This document shows, one piece after another, positions 14,860-27,795 of a DNA stretch of 64,000 bases. This DNA is from Tubiluchus corallicola. Taxonomy: Eukaryota; Priapulida; Priapulimorpha; Priapulimorphida; Tubiluchidae. The notes under the pieces are model-generated. The model did no database searches, was not told where the DNA came from, and was given only the letters and a program-made list of their open reading frames with translations. Each line of letters opens with the position of its first letter. Position 1 is the stretch's first letter. The DNA lies in NCBI GenBank assembly GCA_030141605.1, contig JAQGDQ010000012.1:62001-126000 (forward strand), in the 5' to 3' direction. Both the position numbers and the translations under genes were made by a program.

Positions 14860-14874
14860 CCCCCCCCCCCCCCC
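14860..14874. repeat. Poly(C) run
   Basis: Uninterrupted run of 15 C on the plus strand, in a C-rich patch 0.8 kb beyond the APAF1 stop. It is a homopolymer and its length is prone to assembly error. Confidence 0.9.
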
Positions 14875-17510
14875 GAGCTATCCACCCTGTGAGTTTGGTG
14901 ATCCTATCTTGCAAGCCTAACGAGTTAATAAGCAATAAAAATGCGGAGAATAAATAATAAATAGCTGTATAAGATTCAAGAAGATTTTGCTATAGCAGAA
15001 TCTTAATTATATACTTTGAGTCATACTTACAGTTGTTTTAATATAAATTGTTCTTTATATGTGATACAACTGGCATATGACACACTTCTGAAGGCTGTAT
15101 TTAGTACTACTTGATCTTATTCACTTTAGTTGAGAACAGATGCGGGATCTTTCTCACTGCGAACGAATTATGTAATTATAGTAATTATTAATGAATTACA
15201 TGTTATAAAATCAAATTACACTGTATTTGGATTTTTTAGTGATATAAAATACATGTACTTCTATATTTGTGCATTGTGAAATTTATGTACTACTTACAGT
15301 TATTGCAAAGATACACCACTATTCTGAATTCTATCCACTGCCATTGAATATGTGTAACCATAAGTTTATCAAATTGCAAATTTTGTGCCTTGCTTTGTTT
15401 ATATATTTTCATATAATTTTAACTTTTTAACTGAAGTAATTTGCTGTTTGCTCAATGTATCGTTGTGTAATACTTTTGTTTCTTATGAGAGTTTGACAAA
15501 TTGCATTATCTTAGCTTATTCTGGTGCAACTTTTTTGTACTGTTTGTTATTTTCTCAACAGAAAGTTATATCATGTGATATTTTTTATTTCACTTTTTCA
15601 TGACCAGGTTACAGTTTTCAGTTTTTTCCAATTCACTTAATTTCAGTCATTGTTTGTAAATATTTGTAAAAAATATATTCATGAATATTGAGTTCATCAT
15701 ATTCACTGTAATGTATCTTCCAATGAATCTTGTTACTTTGCAATAAAGTTGCGCTGTTTTTCTCTACAGAGTACCACCTTAGTGACGAAGCATGCTTGAT
15801 GTGTAAATAAAATGCAGTTTTGTAAAGAAACTGTTCTAAAAGTAAAATCTACAAACTTTGAAAACATAACCGCGTCGAAAGTGATGTATTGTAACCGAGT
15901 GTTGATGTGCAGAACTGAAATCAGATTATTTTAACTCCTTGTTCCGTTATAAGTCAAACTTTCAGCTTTGCAACTGCCTAAATAAAAGCCTCGGCAGCCA
16001 GGTCAGCTGGCGAAATCACTTCACTGACATGTTATCTTCAATCACCAATTATTTGTGTGTGAATTTAACGTGGACGGTGTTACTCAAATTGAATGAAAGA
16101 AGTCACATGAAATTAAATGAAGCACCGAAACAGCTATGTATAAAAATGTCTGCATAATAAGCATAATGAAGTAACTGTTATTGTGTGCAGCAGAATTTGG
16201 TAAACTTTGATAGATAAAATATGCCTTGTAAAAAAATGGTGTTTGACTCTGTATTTATGTTTAAATTTTTTTGAGTACAACTCAATTTAATTAATGCTGA
16301 TTGCTCGAAATGAAGCCCTGTGACACCAACCTACAAAGGTGTTTAATGACTCATATTTTGCACTGGACAGACTGGGACAAAATTAACATTTTCTACTAAT
16401 TGGTTTATTAATTCAACAATTTATTGACTAGTACTTCTAAGTAAACAAGTTCTACAACAAAACATTTAAATCAAAAGTGTGACAGAGCAAAATGTAAAAA
16501 ATACAATTTGAACAAACCTAGGAAAATTTGACAGAGTTGATGACTATATAAATTTGGTAGTTACCTTTAGATGAGTGAGCAAAATTCATATAATCACAAC
16601 AACAACATCGTAAATTACAAGTCAGTGTTCTGCATTGGGAAGACCTATTTCAATAATCTGTACATGCACTTCCTCAATCATCTACCGTAATAAACTTTTT
16701 AACAATACTCTAGTGATTGCCACAAGAAAGTACATGTATCCATGTGAATAAATCATAATTAGTAGTCACTGCATTGCTAAAAACATAAATAAACAAACAA
16801 GTTAATAACTAAAACATGCATAATAAAAGCCCCATGGAAAGAACAGCAACCTAACTGCTTTTCTGATTGATATCTATAATTAGTGTCTTTACAGCAATGT
16901 GCAGAAGCAAAAATAGTGACCTGACTACAGTACATAATTACCATGGATAAAATCAGACACACCATTTTAAGTCAAAAATTAACAAAAATAATTAATTTGT
17001 AATATCTTCAAAAACAAATACGTTTACTGTCCAGTCCTTAAAAAACAAACACGTGCACAAAAAAAGATAACAAGGATAATATTAACTGAGTTTTTCACAG
17101 GTGGTTATAAATCGTAACAAAAAAAGGCAGCAGGATAATCGCTTTTTAGGGTTAACACTTTCCACAAATTCAAAGAGAAGACTAGAATATAAACTGTGCT
17201 TCAAAAATGTGATATGGTAATTAACCGTTACTTAACATCATAGTTATCCACAGAGAAAGCAACAACCACCTGGGAACTTCCCATTTGAAAATAGGAGTGC
17301 ACGGTAAAAAACATCTGCTGATGGTAAAATTGCACTAAATGCACGGTAAACTGCCAGAATACAGAAAAAAGCATTGGTAAGGAGTTAACTATTCTGAGAG
17401 AAATTCAAGGACTGCATCTGCCTTCAAATTCTTCTGCAGATGCACTCACTTGCCATTGGATATTTTTGGTGCAACTTTAAAGCAAACAACCTCCTGGCTT
17501 AGCACAATAA

Positions 17511-17552
17511 TTGTTTTAATTAAATTATTGAGCAATAATTTAATTAAAACAA
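17511..17552. repeat. Perfect 19-bp stem, 4-nt loop hairpin
   Basis: Arms at 17511-17529 and 17534-17552 are exact reverse complements around the loop GAGC. It lies about 220 nt past the allantoinase stop on the minus strand, so it is probably within that 3' untranslated region. The stem is almost all A/T. It could be an RNA structure, a tiny palindromic element or chance in AT-rich sequence. Confidence 0.85.
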
Positions 17553-17768
17553 GTGAATTTAGACGTCACAGTACTATGTAATAAGATTTACACATCATTG
17601 TTTTATACCATTGTTGTGCTATCAATTGTATGTCTATTGCCTAGATCTTAAAAGAAAATTGTTGCTCAAAACATTGTGCCAAATGCACATACTGAGTTCC
17701 ACACATCCTATACTGCTTCTAACACTTGAGTAATTATGAAGAAATCATTAAATCTTCAAGCAGTATAT

Positions 17769-20700
17769 TCAATGCCCAAGTAATATAGTATCTCCTATAG
17801 GTGAGGGGAATTCCTTGTTGGCTTCATATACAGTTTTGCCGCGTACAATCGTTCGGTGCACTAGGCCTTGCAAGTGAAATCCGAGGTATGGTGTGAGCTT
17901 ATTTTTATGCTTTATTATTGACTCCTTTACCTGAAAAAAAGAAACAAATATTTGTACATGATTTCCAATCTTCAAAGTAACAATTGGACGGTTATAAAAT
18001 GTGTCACTTTAGAAATGGTAATAACATTATGCCTCCGTCTGGCACCTTGCTCACATGATCATGGCTAATATGAGTTTTCCATTAGTTATCCTTCAGGTTC
18101 ATTTATTCTGAAATAAAGATTATAATTTATACAGATTACTGTACTTTACTATGTGGAAAAATTGTATCTCAATCCTTCTAATCCTGAAGATAAAATTATC
18201 ACGTAACATACTTGGTTTGGGAATTTCTTGTTGTGCTGCATTATGCTGAATTGATAAATTGTAAAGGGTTTTTGGCATTTGCAAAAAGACGAGAACCAAA
18301 TTATCATGAAAATTGAATTAATAATGCCACATGGCAATTACGGCAATGAAAACTGTTAAAAAAACTTTTACCGTTTCCCTTCTCCATAGTCAGCTTTCAA
18401 AAAATGTGTTATAGCCTTCAATGTAAGCAATGTAACACTGTCATTTTACAACTTTATCAGACATTATAAAACAAAAAAGTCACCATTGATCTTCTACTCT
18501 ACATTTCATCAACTAAATGACTGGTGAACCACAACACTGACTAACTCACTCCAAGAAATTTGACCGGCCCTAATAGAAGGATCAAGAAAAACTAATTAAC
18601 CAGCGAGGTCCACTTCGCAGTGACCAGCTGCCTGCTCCCCGATCCTTAAAACTTACAAACACCACGATAACTGTGCATGCAGGATCTACTTAAGTGAAAC
18701 GCATGATTTGATTATTTTTACCTAGACAAAAAAATTCCAGATAATTGAAACAAGCTTAAATTTTGATATAGTTAATGAGAACCAACATTTTAGCTTGGAC
18801 ATAATTTACTAAATATACGACAGCACCTATATTATAGCTATTTGTGAGCACAGTTTTGTAAGCTGGGTCTAGTAGTAAACACATGTGCTGACTGTACTCA
18901 GTAAGACTGGTCAGACAGGATGTCTAGATGTTTTGGCATGTATTCATTGCTGTACATAATTAGCGGATTACAAAAGCTATCTACATATATTGCAAAACAG
19001 ACAGACAGAGCTTTCTACTTTTCAATAGTGATGAAGTAATCTTCTGTTAGTGCAGACACTTATTCTAAAAATGATCCACAAAATGTAACTACTTCCTTAA
19101 AGCCTCATCAGTTCACTGAAGCAAAAATTGCAAAATAAAACACACTAACATACATATGGAATCAAGAAGTATTGATTTAAATTAATTTACAGTGTAATCT
19201 TGAAACGGATCCCAAATCACTATGTCTGCATCATGGCCAACAGCAATGCTTCCTTTTCTTCCCTCCAGGCGGCAGAGCTTAGCAGTGTTCCTGCACAACA
19301 GACGAGCTACATCTTGCAAAGTGAAACCACGAAACTGAGCACCAGTCCACATCAATGCCAAACCTGAACAAACAGTAAAGTACGAAAATTACAACATCCT
19401 TGACGTTGTGCTTCAGTGAATGTTGACCATCACAGTAAGGCTGTCAAAGTGCATGGTTTGTTTACAGAAAGCTTTAAATTACAATAACAAAAGTAATTTC
19501 CAAGTCTTTTTGCAACCAAGCTTCCCTTCCGGAAATAGTACCTGTGTTCAGAAAATGGGCTTTTTATTCCTGTTTTGACACTCAATCTGATTTTAGAGAT
19601 TAAGAATCAACCATTTCTTTTTTCAAACGTCAGATGACTTACATCAGATGACAAGTGCTGATGTTCTACACATTTGTAAAAAATGAACGATAATGTTTGA
19701 CTTTTGACAAATGGTGCCATTGCCACCAATTTACCGAATATAATGCCATATCAAAACTCTGTGTTGTAGTATTATTGTGCAGTTTTTAGCAGAAAAGCCC
19801 TGTATTGTATATCGGAAAATGTAGGTAAGCAAATATGAAGACTGTGTTTTTTGTGCATCAGTTCTTTTGTATATACTTGCTTGTCAACGTTTTCCTAAAT
19901 ATAATCCAGGGGTTCCTGCTATAAACTATGTACATTCTTGTGTTCTTACTCATTTTTTTGTTGTTGTGACACTTTGTAATTGCTACTGTGTAGTCCTGAC
20001 TAGTACTTTTTTATGTTCTCTCTTAGGGTTTTGACTTAGAATTCTTTTGCTTATTAAAATCCAAAAAAAAACAATTTGTTTTTTTCACCTGAAGACACAG
20101 GTGGACTGAAACGTTTGTGGGATCTTTTTTTATTATATTTATTCCAGTCATTAAGAATTATCTCCATGTGTCCTAACAATAGCAAAATGATTATGTAAAG
20201 TAACAGTTACTCTAGAAATCAGTGTGGAGTGCAGAAGCTGAGCCATCCACATTTAGTGCTCACTTAGCATGCCTCTTGTTTTCCATGTGTATTGCATGAA
20301 GACAGCAAACCTATTTTATATTATCAGCTTATACCAATTATACAGACACGACAAATGCATGACGACACTTGTTAAAAGCCATATTAACTGCAAAAACATA
20401 TTTTTCACATTTACTTTATTACAATAATTTTTTATACATTTTCTAAGTTTAATTATCACGACTAATATTCTTGAGGAATGCACATTCAAGAATTAAAAAA
20501 ATTGTTATTTGAAGCTTAACTAGGCTAATCATCTCAACTACATTATTCACACGAAAACAAATAAAACATCTTACCAAACTGAAGAGATGAAATGCCACCC
20601 CAAGCTGACATAAAATCACCAGTGTTCAGTCGCTTCAAATCTGCCGTGCAAGGACTATGATCTGAGACAACCATGTCTATATAACCATCTTTAAGAGCAG

Positions 20701-23700
20701 CCCATAATTCTTCCTGCAAAATTAATCACACATTTTCAACTATCATCAGCATAGTTTTCTACTATTACTCCAATCATAATACAAAAATCATTCTAATTCA
20801 AAATAGAATAGTTAAGTCCTCAGTGCTTGCCTCAGAGCTGAAGTTCAAGTCTTCAGTACTCAAGACTGAATACAAAGTTGAGTACTGCACTTTTTTAAAG
20901 TATCTTCCCTCCCAAATTGAGTACCATATTTTAAAAATAAAATATTCATCATTCTGTTGAAGATACAGTATTATAAATGAAGACTTGCTTCAAAAGCAAT
21001 TTCCAAGTTAGCAGCATCTCGCAGTTGCCAGCATTAATCTCACTAAATTTTCCTAGCTGTCGGAGATAAAAATTACATTTGAAATTACACTTCACGACAT
21101 CTTTAGTATGATGAAGTTTAAGATGAACCTGCTTTAAAATGCTGACAAATATCGTACAAGCACATTCGATAATTATGTAAGTAATGGTATATGGGTTGAA
21201 TGTGCAGGACAAAAACTTAATGATGATTAAAAAATAAGTGTAAAAATGGTCACTATTTTACGTTCACAAATTTTACTTAAAATGAACTACAAATGTTTAT
21301 GTTTCCAAATTTATTTGCAATATGCTTGCTTATATGTCAACAGTTGACACTGTTTTATATAGAGTTTTGAATGTTTAAGTCCAAGTCTGAACCTTTCGCA
21401 TCCAAGACCCTAAAAAGTAGAATCAAGACCCAAATCACTCATGACTCTCATGACAAATAAACATGACTGCTGACCAAACTAAAACTGAGTTCAGACAATA
21501 ACTTTTTAAAAATAACACAAAAAATGGAACATAGCTTTAGTTAACACTGCAAAAACATGAAAATTTTTTATGCACCCACCTGGTTGCTTTTCTCCCTCAC
21601 AGGAGGGCAGCACTTGAACTGTGTTTCTCCATCCTGTATCTTTTCAGATATGAGTGATAAGTAATGGTGACAAGTTTCCACAGTGATTGGTGCACCAGCT
21701 GCCTGAGCTGCCCGAATTGTAGGAAGAGCTTCTGCTGAGGATAAATGCACAATATGGCAGCGAACGCTAGTAACAACAAAAACAATAAAATAAAATATAT
21801 AACACAACAGGAGTAATCAAAATTTAAATCTATGATAAACAATACATAAATTGCAATTAATTTTTTAACTCATTTTAAATTAGTAACAAATCATTCAGTC
21901 ATAAGCACGGTATTAACAAATAAAGTCATAGATTACGTCAGCTATAAAAAACAAATTGAATTCACGCTAAATGTTTCGTTTTTTCCCATCTTCAATCGTT
22001 AATTTCAAAGCTCCAAAAGCTAAACTGGAATGGAAGCTCAACTTACTGATATTCTAGGCACAAGTCACACACTAGCTTGACTGCATCATTTTCCATCTGT
22101 TTTGACCGAGAGTTAAGAAATGTGTCATACTGCCTCACATCTGCTTCTGAAAACAAAAACAAACCCATTTAACGTCAGCCAATTTTCTTATTTAGATAAA
22201 ATAGTAAACAAAAAAGAAACAGAAGAAAAAGAAAAAACGAAAAAAACGAAAACGATAGATGAACAAAAGAATCGACAGAAATAAGTGAGAAGTCACAGCG
22301 CTTGCTTAGGAATCACAGTTAAGCAACACCAAGTCTGGTTAGTAAACGAATACATGACTTAGCAAAACAGCTTTCGTGTGATTTTATGTGCCGTACTGCT
22401 TCTGATATTTATCTTGCTGAACTCAGTGGTTCGATGTCTTATCCTAAAAAAACAACTCTTGATAAGAAGCTATGTTTTGGCCTTGTCCCAACCAGCCACA
22501 CGAAACAGATATTGTAGTTGTACATTGGATCATATCTTGCAAAGTGTTAAATTATATAGAAAAAGTAATCTTATAAAACAAATGTCAAAATCCATTCACA
22601 ACAAAATTTAGAAGTAACTTCGAATAGTATCTGATTCTAGCATAGAGTTAAGAATTAATCTTATCTGTAAGCAGGAAATAAAACATGGCTGGCATCTAAG
22701 TATCATATGGCTTATATCAGGCAAATAATTAAGAAAAATTTCAACTGTTAAATGTCTACTAACCAACATCCCCAGTGTCTTGGGTGTCTGTTGCAGGTGG
22801 CACTTCTACTTCTGCATGGAACTGTAACAGACAAGGTAAGAGCTACCTTAAAAAAGAGAGCAACACCAATGGCATCTTAACAGTAACCAATAAGGTCCAC
22901 ATAATAATAAAAATGGATCTGAAATAACGTGTACTAAATGGCAAAACAGTTTGCTATGCTATTAATGCCAAAGTAGGACAAAATGTTCTCCTTGAGTTTT
23001 GTTCACTCACCAAATAGACAGTATTTGTGTCACGCAGCTGTGTCATAGCTGTGCGAACATCTGCTTCTGTCACGCAGGGAAACTCGTCAAGTCCGCTATG
23101 AATAAGAAAAGACTTGAAACCCACCACACCCTCAGCTATCATGGGCTTCAGCTCAGCCTGTTTAAAAAACAATACAAGAGCAACAATACAATACTGCAGA
23201 GAGCACCAGTGGTGGGACATTGGTTATACTTTTCATAATTTATTAATCAGATGAAAAAGATAGCATGTTACTTGGATTTTACGGCAATGACTGCTATATT
23301 TGCAGTTCAATTTTTATGGTTTTTCTATACAGTAAGTAAAAAATGGTATCTGTAGTACTTTCAGTTGCAGATGAAAAAATAATCTACAAACAGAAATAAA
23401 AGCCAAAATCAATTACAATCAATTAAACTGGTTAATAGGTCCCACCACTAGACAACATAGTTTCTCAATTTACCATTCATGAATGGAAATTTTCTTATCG
23501 TGTATTAAAACAGGTGAGTTTAAATTAACTGTCACTGATTAAACTAAATTAAACATAACATGACATGATATGGAAAATAAATTAAATGTCATAGACTTTG
23601 GTTAGCACATGTGTTCGCTGCAGAATTCATTGTCGACCAAACTTTATTTTGTGAGCTCAAAAAAATGCAACATGTTCAGGAGCATAGCTTTTTGAAAGAA

Positions 23701-26700
23701 AGAAAGTAAACTCATATAAATTATTTTATGGTCGCTGCGGAACTAAGGCTAGCACGAGATTACATCATGCAACATCAACAGCCCTCAAACTTGAAAGGAC
23801 TTCCCTACATTAAAACCAATCTCTACTTCCACATACACTCTCATAATATTTACTGCCTTATCTATAGCAGGCCTACCGATTATGATTTGTCCAATTTATA
23901 TGACTTGCTACAACTAACTCTTATTGTATAACCTGTAGTCTGCTCTACATTAAAATTAATCTCTATTTCCACTTTACTTACAGTCATGCGTAATGTATAT
24001 CAAGCCTACTAATTATAATATATGTGATTTATTCTGATTGCTTAAATTTTACAGCTAAAGTCACTGCTGCCTCTTGAGCCATCAGCAAAAATATAAATCC
24101 AATATAACAGATAAGAAGTATACAAACCATACGTTTTTATTTGTATACTGTCTGCAGTGCTTAGCTGATAACTAAGTTCTGAAAGTACAGGTCACACAGA
24201 ACAAAAAACTAGGTTTCGTACAAAGTGGAAAATCTCAAGGCTCAGTTTAAAAATACTACCAAAAAATAACAATTAGTGTAAGAATTGCAGGTCTAAACAA
24301 ATATAAAATGTTAAATGGTAATTTATTAACAGTATGTCTTCAAACCTGGAAATCATGCTAAAATAATAAATTTTCTAATAAAAAAGTAACCATCACTGTA
24401 GTACCATCTGGCACTACTCCAAAGTTAATTTTGGCCAAGCAGAAGTTAGGGCTTAAGGTTTCTGATAAACAATTTCGTACAACGAACGGACATCTCACAT
24501 CTTGAAAATTCCATTTAAATCAGCAAAGCCAATTTGGCACCACTGACTATAATACAATGTGTACCACAGCATAATATTTTAATACAAGGAACACATGATT
24601 TAAGCATCATAAGAAATGAGACTATATAAAATAATAGGTACTTAACGTACAGTAATCTTTCCATTGAGAAGCTGTAGTGAAACTGTGTAAGACCCATTTA
24701 TTTTGTGCCATTTTGTCACTTGCTCCACCATACTGTTTAAACACGTACAGAGGAAACTTCAAATTAGTTTAACAGCAAATGCCTACAGCACATGTCTAGA
24801 CGAACACCGAGCTAGAAATTCTATAATTAAAGGAAGACCGAACAATTATTTAGACTCAATCTCATCTTAATTTACTGTCCAAAATATACATTTTCTTGCC
24901 TATAAAAGTTAACAATTGTTCCTTATATTTGAATAATTAGCTTAGAAAGTTAATTAACAGCAACCGAACACAGCTATTGCTTGTCAGAAACGAAACACAG
25001 TTTGTGCAATGGCAGGCGTCTTTCCTTGCGCGTCAAGCACATTTGCATAGGTGTTACAGTACTGCTTAAACGCATGTCACGAAAAATGGGCTTTACATCA
25101 TATGACGTCATGAAACTAACACAGCAGTTCATGATTATAGTTATCACGGTACCGCCTTCTATTTGTCGGCCACAAAAAGGCGCCGCTGCCAATCTTAGTA
25201 GATTCCCTGAGGCGCACGTAGCTTTGAAAGTTTAACAAAATTTGAGTATCCGAGGTAATTATTATTTAATCTAAGCTTTGATTTAAAATAAGCTATTGTA
25301 GTTTTCAATATTTTAGAGCATTCTTTATTCTGAACTCGTGTTTACACAATCATCCGGTTTTCCTTTAATAATTTCCAAATCTGTAGGAAAAAATTCTTCA
25401 CAGAAGCAAGAGCATACTGTTACAATTATAATTACCTGGTTTCCGGGTACAATTCCTCCCCAGAATGCAACATCGACGTGACATTTACCTCGGGCAGCTT
25501 TAAGCTTTGTTTGTAATGATTCCACAGACGTTGTGACTGGACTGCAGTTTCTAACATCACAGTAAAGAAAAGAATTAATAGATATTAACTCTCAATTCTT
25601 TCATTTAATTAATTTAATCATTTTTGTTTACTGTTGTGGTTATGAAATTCTTTGCTTTAGTGCCAATTAAGGGAGCAGTTACGAAGTACAAGATATTTAA
25701 AGATGTAAGTAAATAATACAAGGTATTTAAAAAAGTCATTCTTATTATTTTAATTTATTAACTATGCAAAACAATCAGAACTTACATTTAAAGCATCATT
25801 TAAACAAATGTATAGAACTATAAGAAATTTGCAAACATTTTTTCCCAAACAGCAGGCCTACCACTTAGTTATATAATGTAATACGTGTGTAATTTTCACA
25901 AATACAGGTACTGCTATGGTTATGGGCGCTACTGGCTTTGCAGTGTGTGTGTGTCCTGTATGCAAGTTTATAGATATAGAGTGGTTCATCAGTTGATTAG
26001 CCATTACTGAACCCAAACCTCAGGAAAATTTTAAAAATTGGCTTACAAATTTCAAAAATTTAAAATACACAATAAAAAATATATGTCAAATGCTAGTACT
26101 AAGCACATGACCTTCACCTATAATTGATTGCACTGTTGGGTGTAAGTTACAACTAAATGATTGACAAAGTAACAAGCTAGATTCAAAAGTTACTCACAAA
26201 AAATCTAGCTAGCTACAGTACTAGCTACTTTGACTTTTTGTGCTGATAATCCTATGTCTCAGGATAACGTGAGACCTATTCCTAAGTATAAAATTTTGAC
26301 AATCAATTTAAATAAAGTTGAAAGCAAATTTATTGCACTTATTATATATTTTTGTGCTAGACCTATATTGTAAACAAAAGCTGGCAAAATTATTGCTAAA
26401 CCCATTTATTGGCGTTTCGGTTTAAATTTTTTTACGTTTGGCTCTGCTAGGCGGCTGTTTAACCAGCAAACATGGACAAAATTTTCTAGTACAAAGAATT
26501 GGCAAATTAAATAAAATAGAAATGTAGAACAAAGCTGCAAATTAATTAATACTAATACATGGATGCATGTTCCATTTAGTCATACTTCAGCTATATGTAC
26601 CCTTTGTCATACTTTATAGATCTATACTTTATCTATAGCACTCACAATTTTCTGTAATGATAAATTGCCAGCTTGTTGTCTTGGAAATGACTGCTGTCAC

Positions 26701-27712
26701 AGGAAAATTACTGGTAATCTCTATTTACTAAGTTGCTGGGCGGTGTACAACGTTGAATCCAATAATAACGACATTTATAAGGTTAATTATTGCAATTAAA
26801 AGTACTTATTTTGTATATCCATGGAAGTAAAATATTTTGCAGATTATAATAACGAAGTAGTGTATTACATGTATAGGGAGCTTTTTACTCTTACTATGAC
26901 CATACTTTACTTTTAGGTTGTTACTTGTAAAAAAATAAAGCTGCAATTCGCTAATGCTACTGAAAAGCGAGTTTTGGTAACACCCAAAAATTTTGATATG
27001 TTACTATTGTTGCATAGACATTTCCAGAAACATTTTGGCATCTACTGGTTAAACATAGTTAGAGACTAAAAGTTAGTGAAGGCACACCCTCGTGTGATTG
27101 ACGCACTGACACATTTTACTGTTTCCTTACAGTGGCATATCGACAATTGTTGTTATGCCGCCTGCAGCAGCTGCCTTTGTTGCAGTCTCATAACCTTCCC
27201 ATTCAGTTCGACCTGGTTCATTTACGTGTACATGAGGATCGATGACTCCTGGCATAACCAGTAAATCACCTGCATTGAAAACCTGAAAAAAATATAAAAA
27301 ATGTTATTAACATGTACAGTGCATTCAGCTTACAAATACAAACCATAAGTGTTGCCTGTACTGGTTTAGCACAGCACAGCACAAAGCTACAGTATCAAGT
27401 AGAATAAAACTATTAGTAGCCAAGTGTTAACTAACTAGGCTCTATACAGATGCCTCTGGATATTACATGCAATATAAAGGGCATAAACTGAAGCAACAAT
27501 TCAATAGTTAATTAAGTTAAAAATTATACTTCGTCATATCCCGATTCATCTTTCAAGTGATCTACGCCTCGATGAATCTCAGTCACTTTGCTTCCGCTGA
27601 TTACAAGACAAGCAGGACATATCTCTGTATTTTCGTCTAACAAAATTCGACGACCTTTTATTAACCACCGTCCCATATTGTCAGTGGTGGCGCCATCTGT
27701 AGTCAACTTCAC
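17769..27712 (-). CDS. Allantoinase (cyclic amidohydrolase)
   Basis: Hydrolyses the allantoin ring to allantoate in purine breakdown; members are zinc metalloenzymes with a TIM-barrel fold. Minus-strand exons in order: 27712-27530, 27282-27131, 25550-25436, 23157-23011, 22821-22764, 22146-22047, 21766-21580, 20713-20575, 19363-19191, 17930-17769. They give 471 aa, typical for the family, and all borders are GT-AG. Metal ligands visible are HxH at residues 78-80 ([10 protein letters not shown]), the lysine expected to be carbamylated at K165 (GVVGFKSF), H201, H259 ([10 protein letters not shown]) and D332 (SDHSP). The family block ETCHHYL...FKCCPPVRE is present. The chosen start [10 protein letters not shown] is the first Met in the exon frame. 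The C-terminus (ILLGH) is not a peroxisomal SKL-type signal. Transcription diverges from LRRC59. Related hydantoinases are less likely because the [11 protein letters not shown] and CHHYL blocks are allantoinase-like. Confidence 0.92.
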
Positions 27713-27795
27713 GTGGTTACTATTACATAGTTGGTCTTCGGCAGGTGTATTTATTAAAAACTCGGGAGTTGTTATTGTGAATAATAATTTTGAAA
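27713..27795. promoter_or_regulatory. Compact divergent promoter between allantoinase and LRRC59
   Basis: Only 83 bp separate the two start codons (27712 on minus, 27796 on plus), so both 5' untranslated regions and at least part of both promoters must share this segment, unless untranslated first exons lie elsewhere. I see no clear TATA box in the expected place for either gene. The divergent arrangement is seen directly; co-regulation is inference. Confidence 0.6.

Larger units (their letters stand above)
14065..17768. other. Convergent intergenic region: 3' ends of APAF1 and allantoinase
   Basis: This contains the APAF1 3' untranslated region and, from the right, that of the minus-strand allantoinase gene. 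AATAAA-like signals occur on the plus strand near 14934 and 15742 (CAATAAAG). A minus-strand AATAAA (TTTATT on plus) lies at 16404-16409. A C-rich stretch with a 15-base poly(C) run lies at 14860-14874. A perfect hairpin lies at 17511-17552. The short reading frames here show no recognisable protein family. Confidence 0.6.

Noticed and set aside
14330-14920. Pair of about 100-aa frames (minus and plus) beyond APAF1
   Set aside because: They arise from pyrimidine-rich sequence with a poly(C) run; the products are proline-rich without a domain.
20088-20118. CTGAAGA ... CTGAAACG, reminiscent of a hammerhead ribozyme core as found in Penelope-like elements
   Set aside because: The spacing between the two core boxes does not give a convincing stem II, and I could not form stems I and III. 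It may be part of an old retroelement tail, but a ribozyme is not supported.
24974-25235. Overlapping frames of 72 and 84 aa on both strands in allantoinase intron 3
   Set aside because: Both strands are open with no family match, and the gene's own exons splice around the segment.
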